NCBI GenBank assembly: GCA_963817885.1
Contig: CAWFQE010000002.1
Coordinates: forward strand, 558,001-622,000
Length of the DNA: 64,000 nt
Direction of reading: 5' to 3'
Origin: CAVOHU01 sp963817885
GTDB taxonomy: Bacteria; Acidobacteriota; Vicinamibacteria; Vicinamibacterales; JAKQTR01
Part shown: positions 19,355 to 28,125 of the stretch, in pieces
How positions within the stretch are numbered: position 1 is the first letter of the stretch
Layout: every line of letters begins with the position of its first letter
The notes under the pieces: generated by a model
Seen by the model: only the letters and a program-made list of their open reading frames with translations
Databases searched by the model: none
What the model was told of the DNA's origin: nothing
Program-made: the position numbers and the translations under genes

Positions 19355-20113
19355 TCAGATCGGACGAGGGGGGAAACGAGCCGTGACGCGATCGATGATG
19401 GTGCGAGGCTCCCAGATCTGCGCCGTGGCCGGCGATTCCCCGCCAATCACGCACACGGCGGCCGCATGGTCCGAGCCGAGGTGGATGATCCGGCCTTCGG
19501 CTCCGTCGACAGGGAGCCCGTCGCGCACGAATCGGATGGCGCCGGATCGCTCATTGATGAGCGTGACCTTGTGGAACGGCAGCCCGACGCCCAGCCCCAG
19601 CGCCTTGGAAAACGCTTCCTTGACAGCCCAGCGGGCGAAGAAGAACCGCCGCTGCTGGGGCTCGGGCAGGCTGGCGAACTGGTCCCGCTCCTGCGTCGAC
19701 AACACGCGCTCGAGGACGTCAGGCACTTTGTCCCGGATGCGCTCGACATCGATCCCGACGACGTGCGAGCCGGTGGCGCATACGACCCAGTCGCCGGAAT
19801 GTGACAGGTTGAACTGGAACCCCGTGTCCGGAGCGAGGCGAGGCTTTCCGTTCTCGTCGGCGTCGAAGGCCACGGCCTCTGGCGCCAGCATCCCTCGCTC
19901 TGCTATGACCTCGCGAAGCAGCAGTTCCGCAAAGAGCGACCGCACGCCATCGATGGGCCGGTGGAACTTGAGGACGCGGGCGCGGCGCTCGGCACTGACC
20001 GAGGCCAGCAGCGCCGCGAACACGGCTTCCTCGATCGGCTGATCGACCCGAACGGCGTCTATTCGAACGACGAGGCCGGAAGGCTCCGGCCGGCTTGCTT
20101 CCTGAGTGTCCAC
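19355..20113 (-). CDS. 4'-phosphopantetheinyl transferase, Sfp type
   Basis: Transfers the phosphopantetheine arm of CoA to a serine of carrier proteins. 252 residues, matching the Sfp/HetI class rather than the short AcpS. Diagnostic motifs are VGIDVERIRDKVPD near residue 122 (Mg-binding Asp and Glu) and FFARWAVKEAFSKALG near 163 (the WxxKEAxxK signature), with a middle HSGDWVVCA. No polyketide or NRPS gene is in the window, so the carrier is unknown; fatty acid ACP is possible. The start is GTG 20113, 11 bases after the stop of the DUF362 gene, so both probably share a transcript. Confidence 0.9.
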   Translation of the reverse strand: MDTQEASRPEPSGLVVRIDAVRVDQPIEEAVFAALLASVSAERRARVLKFHRPIDGVRSLFAELLLREVIAERGMLAPEAVAFDADENGKPRLAPDTGFQFNLSHSGDWVVCATGSHVVGIDVERIRDKVPDVLERVLSTQERDQFASLPEPQQRRFFFARWAVKEAFSKALGLGVGLPFHKVTLINERSGAIRFVRDGLPVDGAEGRIIHLGSDHAAAVCVIGGESPATAQIWEPRTIIDRVTARFPPRPI

Positions 20114-20123
20114 GATCGAGTCT

Positions 20124-21398
20124 CTATCGGCCGGAGGCGACCTTCCGCTTCCGCAGCGCGAACTCCGGTGATTCGCGCACGCAGGTGGCCAGGATGCCGA
20201 ACGACTTCTTGAACGCCTCGACCCCCGCCCTGGTCAACACCGCGGGCGCCTCGCCGACGTCGGGATACCCGTTGGCGTCGGCCGCCACGCGCTCCCAGTT
20301 CTGGAACAGCCTGCCCCAGTCGCTGCCGAGCACGTCGTGCATGGCCTTCTCGGCGTTCATCGGGTACCAGAAGCTGTCATGGTAGAGGACGCTGGCCACG
20401 TACGCCCACGGCGCCAGCACGGTCTTCAGGCTCCACTCGATCGGCTTCTTGAGCGGGCCCCAGTAGATACGGTGCTGCATCCGCGAGGCGAAGGTCATCT
20501 TCTTGAACGGTCCGACGAAGTTCCAGTTCTCGTTCCCGGCCTCGACGTCGCCCACGATCCTGATCTGGCGCGGATCGCCGCAGCCGAGCCCGGCCTCGTG
20601 CGCCAGCCGGATGAACTTGATGGACATCGGATCGATGCCCATCAGCCTGGCGGCGACCGCGTCAATCGCGACCTGGTCCGAACTCGCCAGGATGACGTTC
20701 TTCGTGTAGGGCACCATGCAGCGCGGCCCGGGACCGTCACCCGCGAAGGTCCCGTCCATGACGGCGAAGATCCCGCGATGGATCTTCTTCTGGATCATCA
20801 GCAGGTCGACCAGCGTCTCGTGGATGACCGGGTGCGTCCAGTGCCGGTGCTCGTTCAGCAGCCCGCCAAACGCATTCTTCATCGCGCCGGTGGTCGTCGT
20901 GAAGATGTGCGTCTTCACCGTCGGGAGATGGATGATGTTCTCGCCGATGAACCGGCGGGGGATCATGAAGCCGGCCGGGTAGACGTCGTTCAGGCACAGG
21001 AACTTCTTCGTCAGATCGCCCACCGCTTCGCGAATCCCGATCCATTCCTCGCCCTCGTAGAGGTGGACGTTGCGCAGGCCGTGGGCTTCCACCACGTTGA
21101 GCTGCTTGTTCGCCCGCTCCCCCAGGTGGGCGTCGATCACAACCGTCCGGTTGTGGCACGCGTGCAGCAGCGCGGGGTCGTACCCGTCGGTCTTCAGCGC
21201 CTTGATCACCCCGTCGAGCTGCCAGGGCGTGGTGGAGCTGCCTGGAAAGAAGAAGTGCCACGAGATGTTGACCTTCAGCGCGGTATCGGCGTCGCGGGCG
21301 ATGACGTCCTGGTAGCCGGCCAGGTTCAGCAGCTCGTGATAGTCGTGCAGAACCGTTGAGGGCCGCGTGCGGAGAATGGCGACGGTCGACTGGGGCAT
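20124..21398 (-). CDS. DUF362-domain protein
   Basis: Cytoplasmic protein of 424 residues of the DUF362 family, whose biochemical role is not established. Family-like stretches are IIHLPTVKTHIFTTTTGAMK near residue 162 and NAFGGLLNEHRHWTH just after, then ILASSDQVAIDAVAARLMGI near 245, in the order usual for the family. No ferredoxin-type CxxCxxC motif is present, unlike some DUF362 fusions. ATG 21398 opens on MPQSTVAILRTRPSTVLHDY. The PPTase gene follows 10 bases downstream on the same strand, and the MFS gene ends 31 bases upstream, so a three-gene unit is likely. Confidence 0.85.
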   Translation of the reverse strand: MPQSTVAILRTRPSTVLHDYHELLNLAGYQDVIARDADTALKVNISWHFFFPGSSTTPWQLDGVIKALKTDGYDPALLHACHNRTVVIDAHLGERANKQLNVVEAHGLRNVHLYEGEEWIGIREAVGDLTKKFLCLNDVYPAGFMIPRRFIGENIIHLPTVKTHIFTTTTGAMKNAFGGLLNEHRHWTHPVIHETLVDLLMIQKKIHRGIFAVMDGTFAGDGPGPRCMVPYTKNVILASSDQVAIDAVAARLMGIDPMSIKFIRLAHEAGLGCGDPRQIRIVGDVEAGNENWNFVGPFKKMTFASRMQHRIYWGPLKKPIEWSLKTVLAPWAYVASVLYHDSFWYPMNAEKAMHDVLGSDWGRLFQNWERVAADANGYPDVGEAPAVLTRAGVEAFKKSFGILATCVRESPEFALRKRKVASGR

Positions 21399-21429
21399 GG
21401 TACGGTTACAGGAGGATCTTATCAGTCAA

Positions 21430-22716
21430 TCATGTCGCCCTGATCGTCTCGAGGCCGTGAGCGTGCGGACCGGACTCACTGCGTCTGAGCATCAGGGCGA
21501 AGAAGAATCCGATGAAGCCCAGGCACGAGAAGATCCACATGCCCAGGTTGTAGCCTGCCGGGTTCTGCGCGCTGGCGCCCGCGTAGTCGTTCGCCCAGCC
21601 GATGAGCAGGTTGAAGCCGGCCAGTCCGACGTTCTGGATGAGCGTCATCAGGCCGTAGGCCGTCCCGAGCTTGCCTTCCTCGACGACGTAGGCGACCGAC
21701 GGCCACATGATCGCGGGAATCAGCGAGAACGCGATCCCCATCACGGCCATCGGCAGGTAGAGCGAAAGGGAGCTGTACGCCATCACGAGATAGACGGGGA
21801 TCAGCATCAGCGACCCGATCATCATGAAGAACGAGCGCCGGCCGATCTTGTCGACCAGCAGGCCGAAGAGCGGCGTGCAGACCATGGCGAACAGCGTGAG
21901 CATGCTCGACAGGAACCCTCCGGTCTCGCGCGAGACGCCGTGGGCCTCCATGAAGAACTTCACCGCGAAGGTCTGGAACGGGAAGATGCCCGAGTAGAAC
22001 GTGATGCACAGCGCCACGATGAACCAGTACGACGCGCCGAAGCGGAAGATGTCGCCGACGACCACCTTGTCGGTCTTGCCCGCGGATCCGAGTTCGTATC
22101 TCCGGTCGGCCTGCGCCTCGAGCACCCAGTAGGCGATCGCGCCGGTCACGCAGAAGGTCGCAAAGCCGACGCTGATGAGCAGCGGCATCCGCCAGTCGTT
22201 GAACGCGGAGCTCGCCCAGGTCGGCGAGTTCAGGGCGGCGAACGACCCCAGCCGCGCGATGGTCAGGTTGATCCCGAAGGCGAAGCTCAGCTCCTTGCCC
22301 TTGAACCATTTCGCAATGGCGGTCGTGACGGCCACGATCAGCGACTCGGCGCCCAGGCCGAAGACCAGCCGGCCGGCGGCCATGACGCCAAGGGTGCCCG
22401 AAACGGCGGTCAGCGAGGCGCCCACGAAGCAGACGATGCCGAAGATGAACGTCGCCTTGCGCGTCCCGATCCGGTCGATGATGAACCCGCCAATGAGCAC
22501 CATCACGATGTTCGGGATGCTGTAGATCGCCTGCAGCAGGCCGATGTTGGCGTCGGTGAACCCGAGGCGCGCCTTCAGCACGTCGGCCATCGGGCTGATG
22601 CAGTCGTAGACGTAGTAGTTCCCGAACATCGCGAGGCTGATGAAGACGAGCACCAGCCACCGGTACAGACGAGTGGGCTGTGGACGGGCTTCCGCGGCCG
22701 GTTCGGGACTGATCAT
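21430..22716 (-). CDS. MFS transporter, MFSD1-like
   Basis: Twelve-segment major facilitator of 428 residues from ATG 22716. The first segment reads WLVLVFISLAMFGNYYVYDC, a stretch shared with MFSD1-type proteins and their bacterial relatives; the loop 2-3 motif is GGFIIDRIGTRKATFIFG and the mirrored one is GLLVDKIGRRSFFMMIG. Animal MFSD1 has been reported to carry dipeptides, but I infer no substrate here. Upstream alternatives (GTG 22758, ATG 22743) would add a hydrophilic tail; ATG 22716 has GGGGA 8 bases upstream and is preferred. It diverges from the RNase Z-like gene across about 88 bases. Confidence 0.85.
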   Translation of the reverse strand: MISPEPAAEARPQPTRLYRWLVLVFISLAMFGNYYVYDCISPMADVLKARLGFTDANIGLLQAIYSIPNIVMVLIGGFIIDRIGTRKATFIFGIVCFVGASLTAVSGTLGVMAAGRLVFGLGAESLIVAVTTAIAKWFKGKELSFAFGINLTIARLGSFAALNSPTWASSAFNDWRMPLLISVGFATFCVTGAIAYWVLEAQADRRYELGSAGKTDKVVVGDIFRFGASYWFIVALCITFYSGIFPFQTFAVKFFMEAHGVSRETGGFLSSMLTLFAMVCTPLFGLLVDKIGRRSFFMMIGSLMLIPVYLVMAYSSLSLYLPMAVMGIAFSLIPAIMWPSVAYVVEEGKLGTAYGLMTLIQNVGLAGFNLLIGWANDYAGASAQNPAGYNLGMWIFSCLGFIGFFFALMLRRSESGPHAHGLETIRAT

Positions 22717-22804
22717 GGGTGAATCCCCGCAGATCGGGTTCATCTCGGGACCCGGCACGCGGATCCCATCTCCAGAACATCAAAGTGTACTATGGAAAGC
22801 CAGA

Positions 22805-23665
22805 GTGACCCCGATACACGACATCCTGACCGGATTCAGCCGGGCGATGTACAGCAACTGGCTGTGGCACAAGCCGCTCCGGCTGCTCATCGACGCCGGG
22901 GAAGGGCTCCAGCTGGTCCTGGGCGCCCGCGTCTGGGCGCCCGAGGTGCTCGCCCTCACCCACGGGCACTCGGATCACCTGCTGGGCCTGCCCGGCCTGG
23001 TCGCGTCCCGCCGTTTCAGCAAGGGCGCGCAGGACAAGCCCCTTCGAATCGTGTTCCCCGAAGGCAGCCGCGGGGTCGAACAGATTCGCGGCCTGCTCGA
23101 TCGTCTCTGGCCCAACGAGAGCTTCCCCGTCACGTGGCTCGGCCTGCGGCCGGGCGACGAGGTGCCCATCGGGCGCAACCGGGTCCTCCAGGCGTTCGAG
23201 TCGAACCACGGCACGGGGGATCCGACGCTGGGCTATCGAGCCGTCGAACGGCGCCGCCGCCTGCGCCCCGAGTTCGCCGGCCTTCCCGAGTCCGAGCTGC
23301 GCGCGCGCGCCAGCGCAGGCGACCGCCAGCTCATGATGGAGGAGTACCGGCACGTGCTCTTCGCGCACTCGGGCGACAGCATGCCTATCCAAGCGGAACT
23401 GGTCGCCGGCGCGGACATCCTCGTGCACGACGCGACGTTCCTCGATCGTGACGATCGCAAGTGGGACATTCACGCGACGACCGAGGAAGCCTTACGGGTC
23501 GGCCGCGACGCCGGCGTCGGGCGGCTGGTCCTGCATCACCTCTCCATCAGGTACGAGAGGCCCGACCACCTTCCCCGCCTTCGCGTCCAGGTCAGGGAAT
23601 CCGGATTCGCGGGCGAGTGCTGGCTGCTGGACGACAGCCGCTTCGTTCCGCTGAGCACGACGTGA
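22805..23665 (+). CDS. RNase Z-like metallo-beta-lactamase-fold hydrolase
   Basis: Zinc hydrolase of the MBL fold, about 286 residues. The zinc motif HGHSDHLLGLPG (HxHxDH) lies near residue 46, HSGDSM with the metal-bridging Asp near 192, and the last ligand His is in VLHHLSIRY near 245. This order matches the RNase Z/ElaC group, which matures tRNA 3' ends, but the short N-terminus (DAGEGLQLVLG in place of the usual IDCGEGTQ) argues for a diverged member. GTG 22805 is chosen, with GGAAAG a few bases upstream; ATG 22847 would remove the first strand. Confidence 0.85.
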   Translation: MTPIHDILTGFSRAMYSNWLWHKPLRLLIDAGEGLQLVLGARVWAPEVLALTHGHSDHLLGLPGLVASRRFSKGAQDKPLRIVFPEGSRGVEQIRGLLDRLWPNESFPVTWLGLRPGDEVPIGRNRVLQAFESNHGTGDPTLGYRAVERRRRLRPEFAGLPESELRARASAGDRQLMMEEYRHVLFAHSGDSMPIQAELVAGADILVHDATFLDRDDRKWDIHATTEEALRVGRDAGVGRLVLHHLSIRYERPDHLPRLRVQVRESGFAGECWLLDDSRFVPLSTT

Positions 23666-23710
23666 GACGACCGCGCCCAACGCCGCCAGCCCTCGATTCG
23701 CCCCTTCCGA

Positions 23711-24091
23711 CTATCGCCAGCGCCGTGACCGGTCCTCCCGGCCCTCGCGATAGCCCGCGTCGTATCCGCTGAGGAAGCCGCGCCGGTAGTGGTCGGCGTA
23801 GAAGTCCCTCGCCACGTGCAGGTCACGGCGGTAGCCGTGATCGGCGGATCGAAATCGCCGGTAGCTCCTGGGCTCGTATCCGTCCCGGCCTCGCCGCCCG
23901 TCGGAGACGCCGGCGTCGAACCCGTCCCGATAACCTGTGCGCGACGCGTAGTCGATCGCCGCCCGCACCACGCCGGGATCAGCCGCATAACGGCGGCCTG
24001 GCCCATACGGGTCGTAGTCGACCAGGATCGGCCCGCACGCCGTCACGCCCAGGGTGAGTCCGAGAAGCACGACGAGATGCTTGAGTGCCAT
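23711..24091 (-). CDS. Small lipoprotein with Tyr/Gly/Arg repeats
   Basis: 126 residues. The signal with lipobox (LGLTLGVTACG) starts at ATG 24091, preceded by AAAGGA at good spacing; the frame extends upstream to 24166 without support. The mature part repeats a pattern of the kind YRDGFDAGVSDGRRGRD, YADHYRRGFLSGYDAGYREG: aromatic, Gly and Arg at short intervals, ending RSRRWR. Strong positive charge suggests binding of anionic polymers or cell-envelope acids, which is inference only. It lies between the RNase Z-like gene and ppk1. Confidence 0.7.
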   Translation of the reverse strand: MALKHLVVLLGLTLGVTACGPILVDYDPYGPGRRYAADPGVVRAAIDYASRTGYRDGFDAGVSDGRRGRDGYEPRSYRRFRSADHGYRRDLHVARDFYADHYRRGFLSGYDAGYREGREDRSRRWR

Positions 24092-24272
24092 GGGAGTTCC
24101 TTTCTTCACGACGCGCGACGGGCTCTTGCCAGCCACGCGCCGGACAGGAGTTGCTCGCACTGGCACTCATTGCAAGGCTGGGACCAGCGATTGCGGGGCG
24201 GAACTTCCAGGGTTTCAGGCTGAAAATGGCGGGCGCCATTCGCGGGGCCCAGGGAATAACCGGCAGGTGACC

Positions 24273-24292
24273 TTTCGAGAGGACACTCGAAA
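24273..24292 (-). terminator. Hairpin 3' of ppk1 (possible terminator)
   Basis: Perfect 7-bp stem (TTTCGAG and CTCGAAA) with a 6-base loop, 9 bases beyond the ppk1 stop. No T-run follows on the minus strand, so intrinsic termination is uncertain; it may only stabilise the 3' end. Confidence 0.35.
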
Positions 24293-24301
24293 CCCGGTGG
24301 T

Positions 24302-26479
24302 TCAGGGCCGCCGGGTGTCCTGCGTGGCCGACCGGATCGGAGCGAAGGTTTCAGGCGACGCGCTTTCGCGCCGCTCGGCCTCGCGCCTGGCCAGATCGGT
24401 GAGCGCGAATTGTGCCTCCACCGGCGGTTCGGTCGGGGCGACCGGCGGCACGCGCCAGGTTCCGTCGGGCAGCAGCTTCCGCCCTTTCACGTTGTCCCGG
24501 AAGAACACGTCGAGCGCTTCGAGCAGCCTCGCCCGGCACTCGCGCGATTCGACGGGAATCATCAGCTCGATCCGGCGGTCGAGATTGCGCGGCATCCAGT
24601 CGGCGCTGGCCAGGAACACTTCATCCTCTCCGCCATTGTGGAAATGGAAGATGCGCGAGTGCTCGAGGAAGCGTCCGACAATCGACACGACCGAGATGTT
24701 GTCGCTCAGGCCGGCGACACCGGGCCGGAGCGAGCACGCGCCGCGCACGTTGAGCATCACGCGGACACCGGCCGAGGAGGCCGCGTAGAGCGCGCGGCAC
24801 ACCCGCTCGTCGACCAGCGTGTTCATCTTCGCCCGGATGAGGGCCGGCTGGCCGGCCTGCGCCCGGCGCACCTCCCGCTCGATGAGCTTCAGCATGCGCT
24901 CGCGAAGGTGCGTCGGCGCCATCACCAGCTTGCGCATCCGCGGCGGATCCGAGAACCCGGTCAGGGCGTTGAAGAAGGCGGAGGCGTCCCCGCCAATCTC
25001 CGAAGACGAGGTGAGCAGCCCGAAGTCGGTGTACAGCCTCGCCGTCCGGTCGTTGTAGTTGCCCGTGCCGAGGTGCACGTAGCGGCGGATGCCCTGCGGC
25101 GTGCGGCGCACGACGAGGCAGATCTTCGCGTGGACCTTGAACCCGCGAATGCCGTAGATGACGTGGGCGCCCGCTTCCTCGAGCGCCCGTGCCCACTGGA
25201 TGTTTCGCTGCTCGTCGAACCTCGCCGTCAGCTCGACCAGCACGGTCACCTGCTTGCCCTCGTCGGCGGCGCGCATCAGCGCCGCGATGATCGGCGAGTC
25301 GCCGCTCGTGCGATACAGCGTCTGCTTGATGGCGAGCACCCCGGGGTCGTCGGCCGCCTGCTCGACCAGCGCAACCACCGGGTCGAACGAGTCGTAGGGA
25401 TGGTGCAACAGCACGTCTCGATGGTCGAGGATGTCGAAGAGACGCTCGTCTTCACCCGGCAGCAGCACCGGCACGGGCTTGTGCGGAGGATCGCGCAGTT
25501 GATCGAATCCTGCCAGATCGGCCAGGCCGGCGAAGATGCGGACGTCGAGGGGGCCCGGAACGAGATACAGATCGTCGGGCCCGACCCCGACCTGGCCGCT
25601 GAGCCAGCTCAGCAGCGTCTCGCTGGCGCGGTCCTCGACTTCGAGCCGGACCACGTCGTTGCGCCGCCGCTGCCGAAGCTCCTCCTGAATGATCTCGACG
25701 TACGACTGCCCGCCCTCATCGTCAAGCTCGAGCTCCGAGTCGCGCGCCAGGCGGATGGCGGCCGACTCGACGACCGCCTGGCCCGGGAAGAGCGCGTCGA
25801 ACCCCAGGCGGATCACGTCTTCGAGCAGCACGAAGGTCACGCCGGCCCCGCCGGCCACCCGGACCAGCCGCGGCAGCCGCGACGGCACCTGCACGACAGC
25901 CAGGCGCGGCGCGTCTTCGTCTTCGGCAGGCGACAGACAGACGGCGATGTTGAGGCTGAGCGACGACAGCATCGGGAACGGGCGCGAGGCATCGATCGCG
26001 AGCGGCGTGAGCGCCGGCAGCACCTCATCCCGGAGATAGGCGGTGACCGCGGTGTGCTGCACCGAATCCAGCTGCGAGACCGGCAGGATCCGGATGCCCG
26101 CCTCGGAGAGCGCCGGCAGCAGTTCCTCCATCACCAGCCGGTAGAGGCACGCGATCATCGCGTGCGCGCGTTCCGAGATGTCGTGGAGCTGGGCGGCGGG
26201 CGTCATGCCGGCGATGTCCGGCTCGATGTCCTCTTCGTGGATGGCGTGCTTCAGGCGCGCGACGCGGACCATGAAGAACTCGTCGAGGTTCGACGCGGTA
26301 ATCGACGCGAACTTCATCCGCTCCAGCAGCGGATTGCGCGCGTCGGCGGCCTCCTCCAGCACGCGCTCGTTGAAGGCCAGCCACGACAGCTCGCGATTGA
26401 AGAACTCGCCGGGTACCCGATTGGCCTTGGACTTGCCCGGCGTCTTGCCCCGCCGGGCGATCGTGCCATCACGCTTCAC
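24302..26479 (-). CDS. ppk1: Polyphosphate kinase 1
   Basis: Reversibly polymerises the gamma-phosphate of ATP into polyphosphate. 725 residues, the full length for PPK1. The N-terminal domain begins FFNRELSWLAFNERVLEEA. The likely autophosphorylated His is in YVHLGTGNYNDRTARLYTDF near residue 470, and the second conserved His-rich motif (IFHFHNGGEDEVFLASADWM) is near 620. The start is GTG 26479, overlapping the ppx stop by the shared GTGA, so translation is coupled and the two enzymes of polyphosphate turnover should be made together. Nothing is missing from the catalytic region. Confidence 0.95.
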   Translation of the reverse strand: MKRDGTIARRGKTPGKSKANRVPGEFFNRELSWLAFNERVLEEAADARNPLLERMKFASITASNLDEFFMVRVARLKHAIHEEDIEPDIAGMTPAAQLHDISERAHAMIACLYRLVMEELLPALSEAGIRILPVSQLDSVQHTAVTAYLRDEVLPALTPLAIDASRPFPMLSSLSLNIAVCLSPAEDEDAPRLAVVQVPSRLPRLVRVAGGAGVTFVLLEDVIRLGFDALFPGQAVVESAAIRLARDSELELDDEGGQSYVEIIQEELRQRRRNDVVRLEVEDRASETLLSWLSGQVGVGPDDLYLVPGPLDVRIFAGLADLAGFDQLRDPPHKPVPVLLPGEDERLFDILDHRDVLLHHPYDSFDPVVALVEQAADDPGVLAIKQTLYRTSGDSPIIAALMRAADEGKQVTVLVELTARFDEQRNIQWARALEEAGAHVIYGIRGFKVHAKICLVVRRTPQGIRRYVHLGTGNYNDRTARLYTDFGLLTSSSEIGGDASAFFNALTGFSDPPRMRKLVMAPTHLRERMLKLIEREVRRAQAGQPALIRAKMNTLVDERVCRALYAASSAGVRVMLNVRGACSLRPGVAGLSDNISVVSIVGRFLEHSRIFHFHNGGEDEVFLASADWMPRNLDRRIELMIPVESRECRARLLEALDVFFRDNVKGRKLLPDGTWRVPPVAPTEPPVEAQFALTDLARREAERRESASPETFAPIRSATQDTRRP

Positions 26480-28038
26480 GGTTGCACTCCAGCGCCGCGC
26501 AGAACCAGCCGGCGGCCGAACACGTCAGTGAACAGATCCGACCGCGATTCGGCGGTCAGCCGTTCCATGGTCAGGTCGCCCGATCCGTCGACGTCCAGCA
26601 CCCACACGCCGTCCTCGTCCTTCACCTTCACGCTGCGCACCTTCTGGAGCTGTTCGGCATCGAGCGCGTTGGCCACGCGCAGCAGGGCCGCCAGCTTGTT
26701 GACGCGGACCCGATCCTGCCGGTCGAGCGCCATGTACGGCAGATGCGACTGCTGCGGCAGCCCGCGACGATGGTAACGCGCGATGTTGGAGACCAGGGCG
26801 CGATCGTCCGACGACAGGCCGAAGATCTCCGATGCGGCGATGAGGTACTGTCCGTGCTTGTGGTGGGCACGCAGGCCGACGAACAGGCCGATGTCGTGCA
26901 GCAGCCCTGCCACCTCGAGCAGGAGGCGATCCCGCTTGGGCAGGCCGTGCTCGGCCTGGAACTCGTCGAACAGCTGCGTCGCCAGGCGTGCGACGGCCCT
27001 CGCGTGGGCGGCGTCGAACCGGTATTTCTCGCCGAGCGCCTCGGCACTGGCCAGCACCTGGCGGCTGAAATCGGACAGATCGGTCTCGCCGCCCGGGCCC
27101 GCCATGTCGACCAGCAGGCCGGCCCGCAGCGACGTGTCGGGCACGATGATGCCCACGGCTGAGGTCTCGAGCAGCAGGCTGCGGTAGACCAGAAGTGCCG
27201 GCACCAGCGTCTCGGCGTCGACCGGCGCCAGCCCGTAACGCGCGACCAGCTGTTCCTCGTCCATGCACTCGACCCGGGCGCAGAACTCGAGGAACGCGTC
27301 GCGGGGAACTTCGCGCACCCGGTCCTCCGGAGCCTCGATCAGCTCCTGCGCCGCGAACCGGACGTCGTGCCCGAGCGCCACCATGTACTGCGCCGATCGC
27401 AGCGGCATGTCGCGAGTGATGTCGACGATGATGTTGCTGATGTGGCGGTTGAGCACGCGGACGCGCCGCTCGTGCGAGCCCTGCCACGCACCGAGCCCCT
27501 GGCGCATGCGCACCGAGCCCAGGGCATAGACGCCGGAATGCTTCGGCTGGTCGCCTTCGAGCAGCGTCATGTCGGCCGATCCGCCGCCGACTTCGACCAG
27601 CAGCGTGTGCGCGCCGGTCAGGGCCGGATGGCCGGCCAGGCGATCGCGGACCGCGATGTAGGTCAGCCGGCTCTCTTCGGATCCGTCGATGATCTCGATC
27701 TGCAGCCCGGTGCGGACCTGGACGCGATCCAGGAACGTGTCGGCATTGTTGGCCTCGCGGACCGCGCTGGTCGCCACGGCGCGGTAGCGCTGGACGCTGT
27801 AGTCGTCCATCAGCCGGCGGAATCCGGTGAGCGCCCTCAGCGTGGCCTCCATCGTCTCCGCCCCGATTCGCCCTGCCGAAAAGGTGTCCTTGCCGAGCAG
27901 CACGCCGCGCGACGCCTCCTCGACGACGAACGGCCGCACGCCGGGCGTCAGCTCCGCGATCACGAGCCGGACGGCGCTGGCTCCGATGTCGATGACGGCG
28001 ACGGTCTCGACGCTCGCTGCGTGGTCGGCCTGTGGCAT
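26476..28038 (-). CDS. ppx: Exopolyphosphatase / GppA with HD domain
   Basis: 520 residues from ATG 28038, which has GGGAGG 4 bases upstream; the frame runs 15 codons further up without support. The N-terminal actin-like fold has AVIDIGASAVRLVIAELTPG with the phosphate-binding loop, ATSAVREANNADTFLDRV, and LLVEVGGGSADMTLLEG. The C-terminal HD domain reads LLEVAGLLHDIGLFVG and HHKHGQYLI. The protein hydrolyses terminal phosphate from polyphosphate or converts pppGpp; both activities exist in the family and cannot be separated here. It is the first gene of the pair with ppk1, overlapping by 4 bases. Confidence 0.92.
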   Translation of the reverse strand: MPQADHAASVETVAVIDIGASAVRLVIAELTPGVRPFVVEEASRGVLLGKDTFSAGRIGAETMEATLRALTGFRRLMDDYSVQRYRAVATSAVREANNADTFLDRVQVRTGLQIEIIDGSEESRLTYIAVRDRLAGHPALTGAHTLLVEVGGGSADMTLLEGDQPKHSGVYALGSVRMRQGLGAWQGSHERRVRVLNRHISNIIVDITRDMPLRSAQYMVALGHDVRFAAQELIEAPEDRVREVPRDAFLEFCARVECMDEEQLVARYGLAPVDAETLVPALLVYRSLLLETSAVGIIVPDTSLRAGLLVDMAGPGGETDLSDFSRQVLASAEALGEKYRFDAAHARAVARLATQLFDEFQAEHGLPKRDRLLLEVAGLLHDIGLFVGLRAHHKHGQYLIAASEIFGLSSDDRALVSNIARYHRRGLPQQSHLPYMALDRQDRVRVNKLAALLRVANALDAEQLQKVRSVKVKDEDGVWVLDVDGSGDLTMERLTAESRSDLFTDVFGRRLVLRGAGVQP

Positions 28039-28125
28039 GGCGCCTCCCTGGTCAGGGACAAGTCTAGCCGAAGCGGGCCGCAATCTGGTGCAGGCTCTGC
28101 CGCTGTCGCCGTAGGTGTCTGGCTG

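Noticed and set aside
24410..26776. Very long open frame on the plus strand opposite ppk1
   Set aside because: Arg/His/Gln-rich shadow of a GC-rich gene; no ribosome site or domain. The same holds for those opposite the tricorn, trpB, GT-C-like and addA genes.
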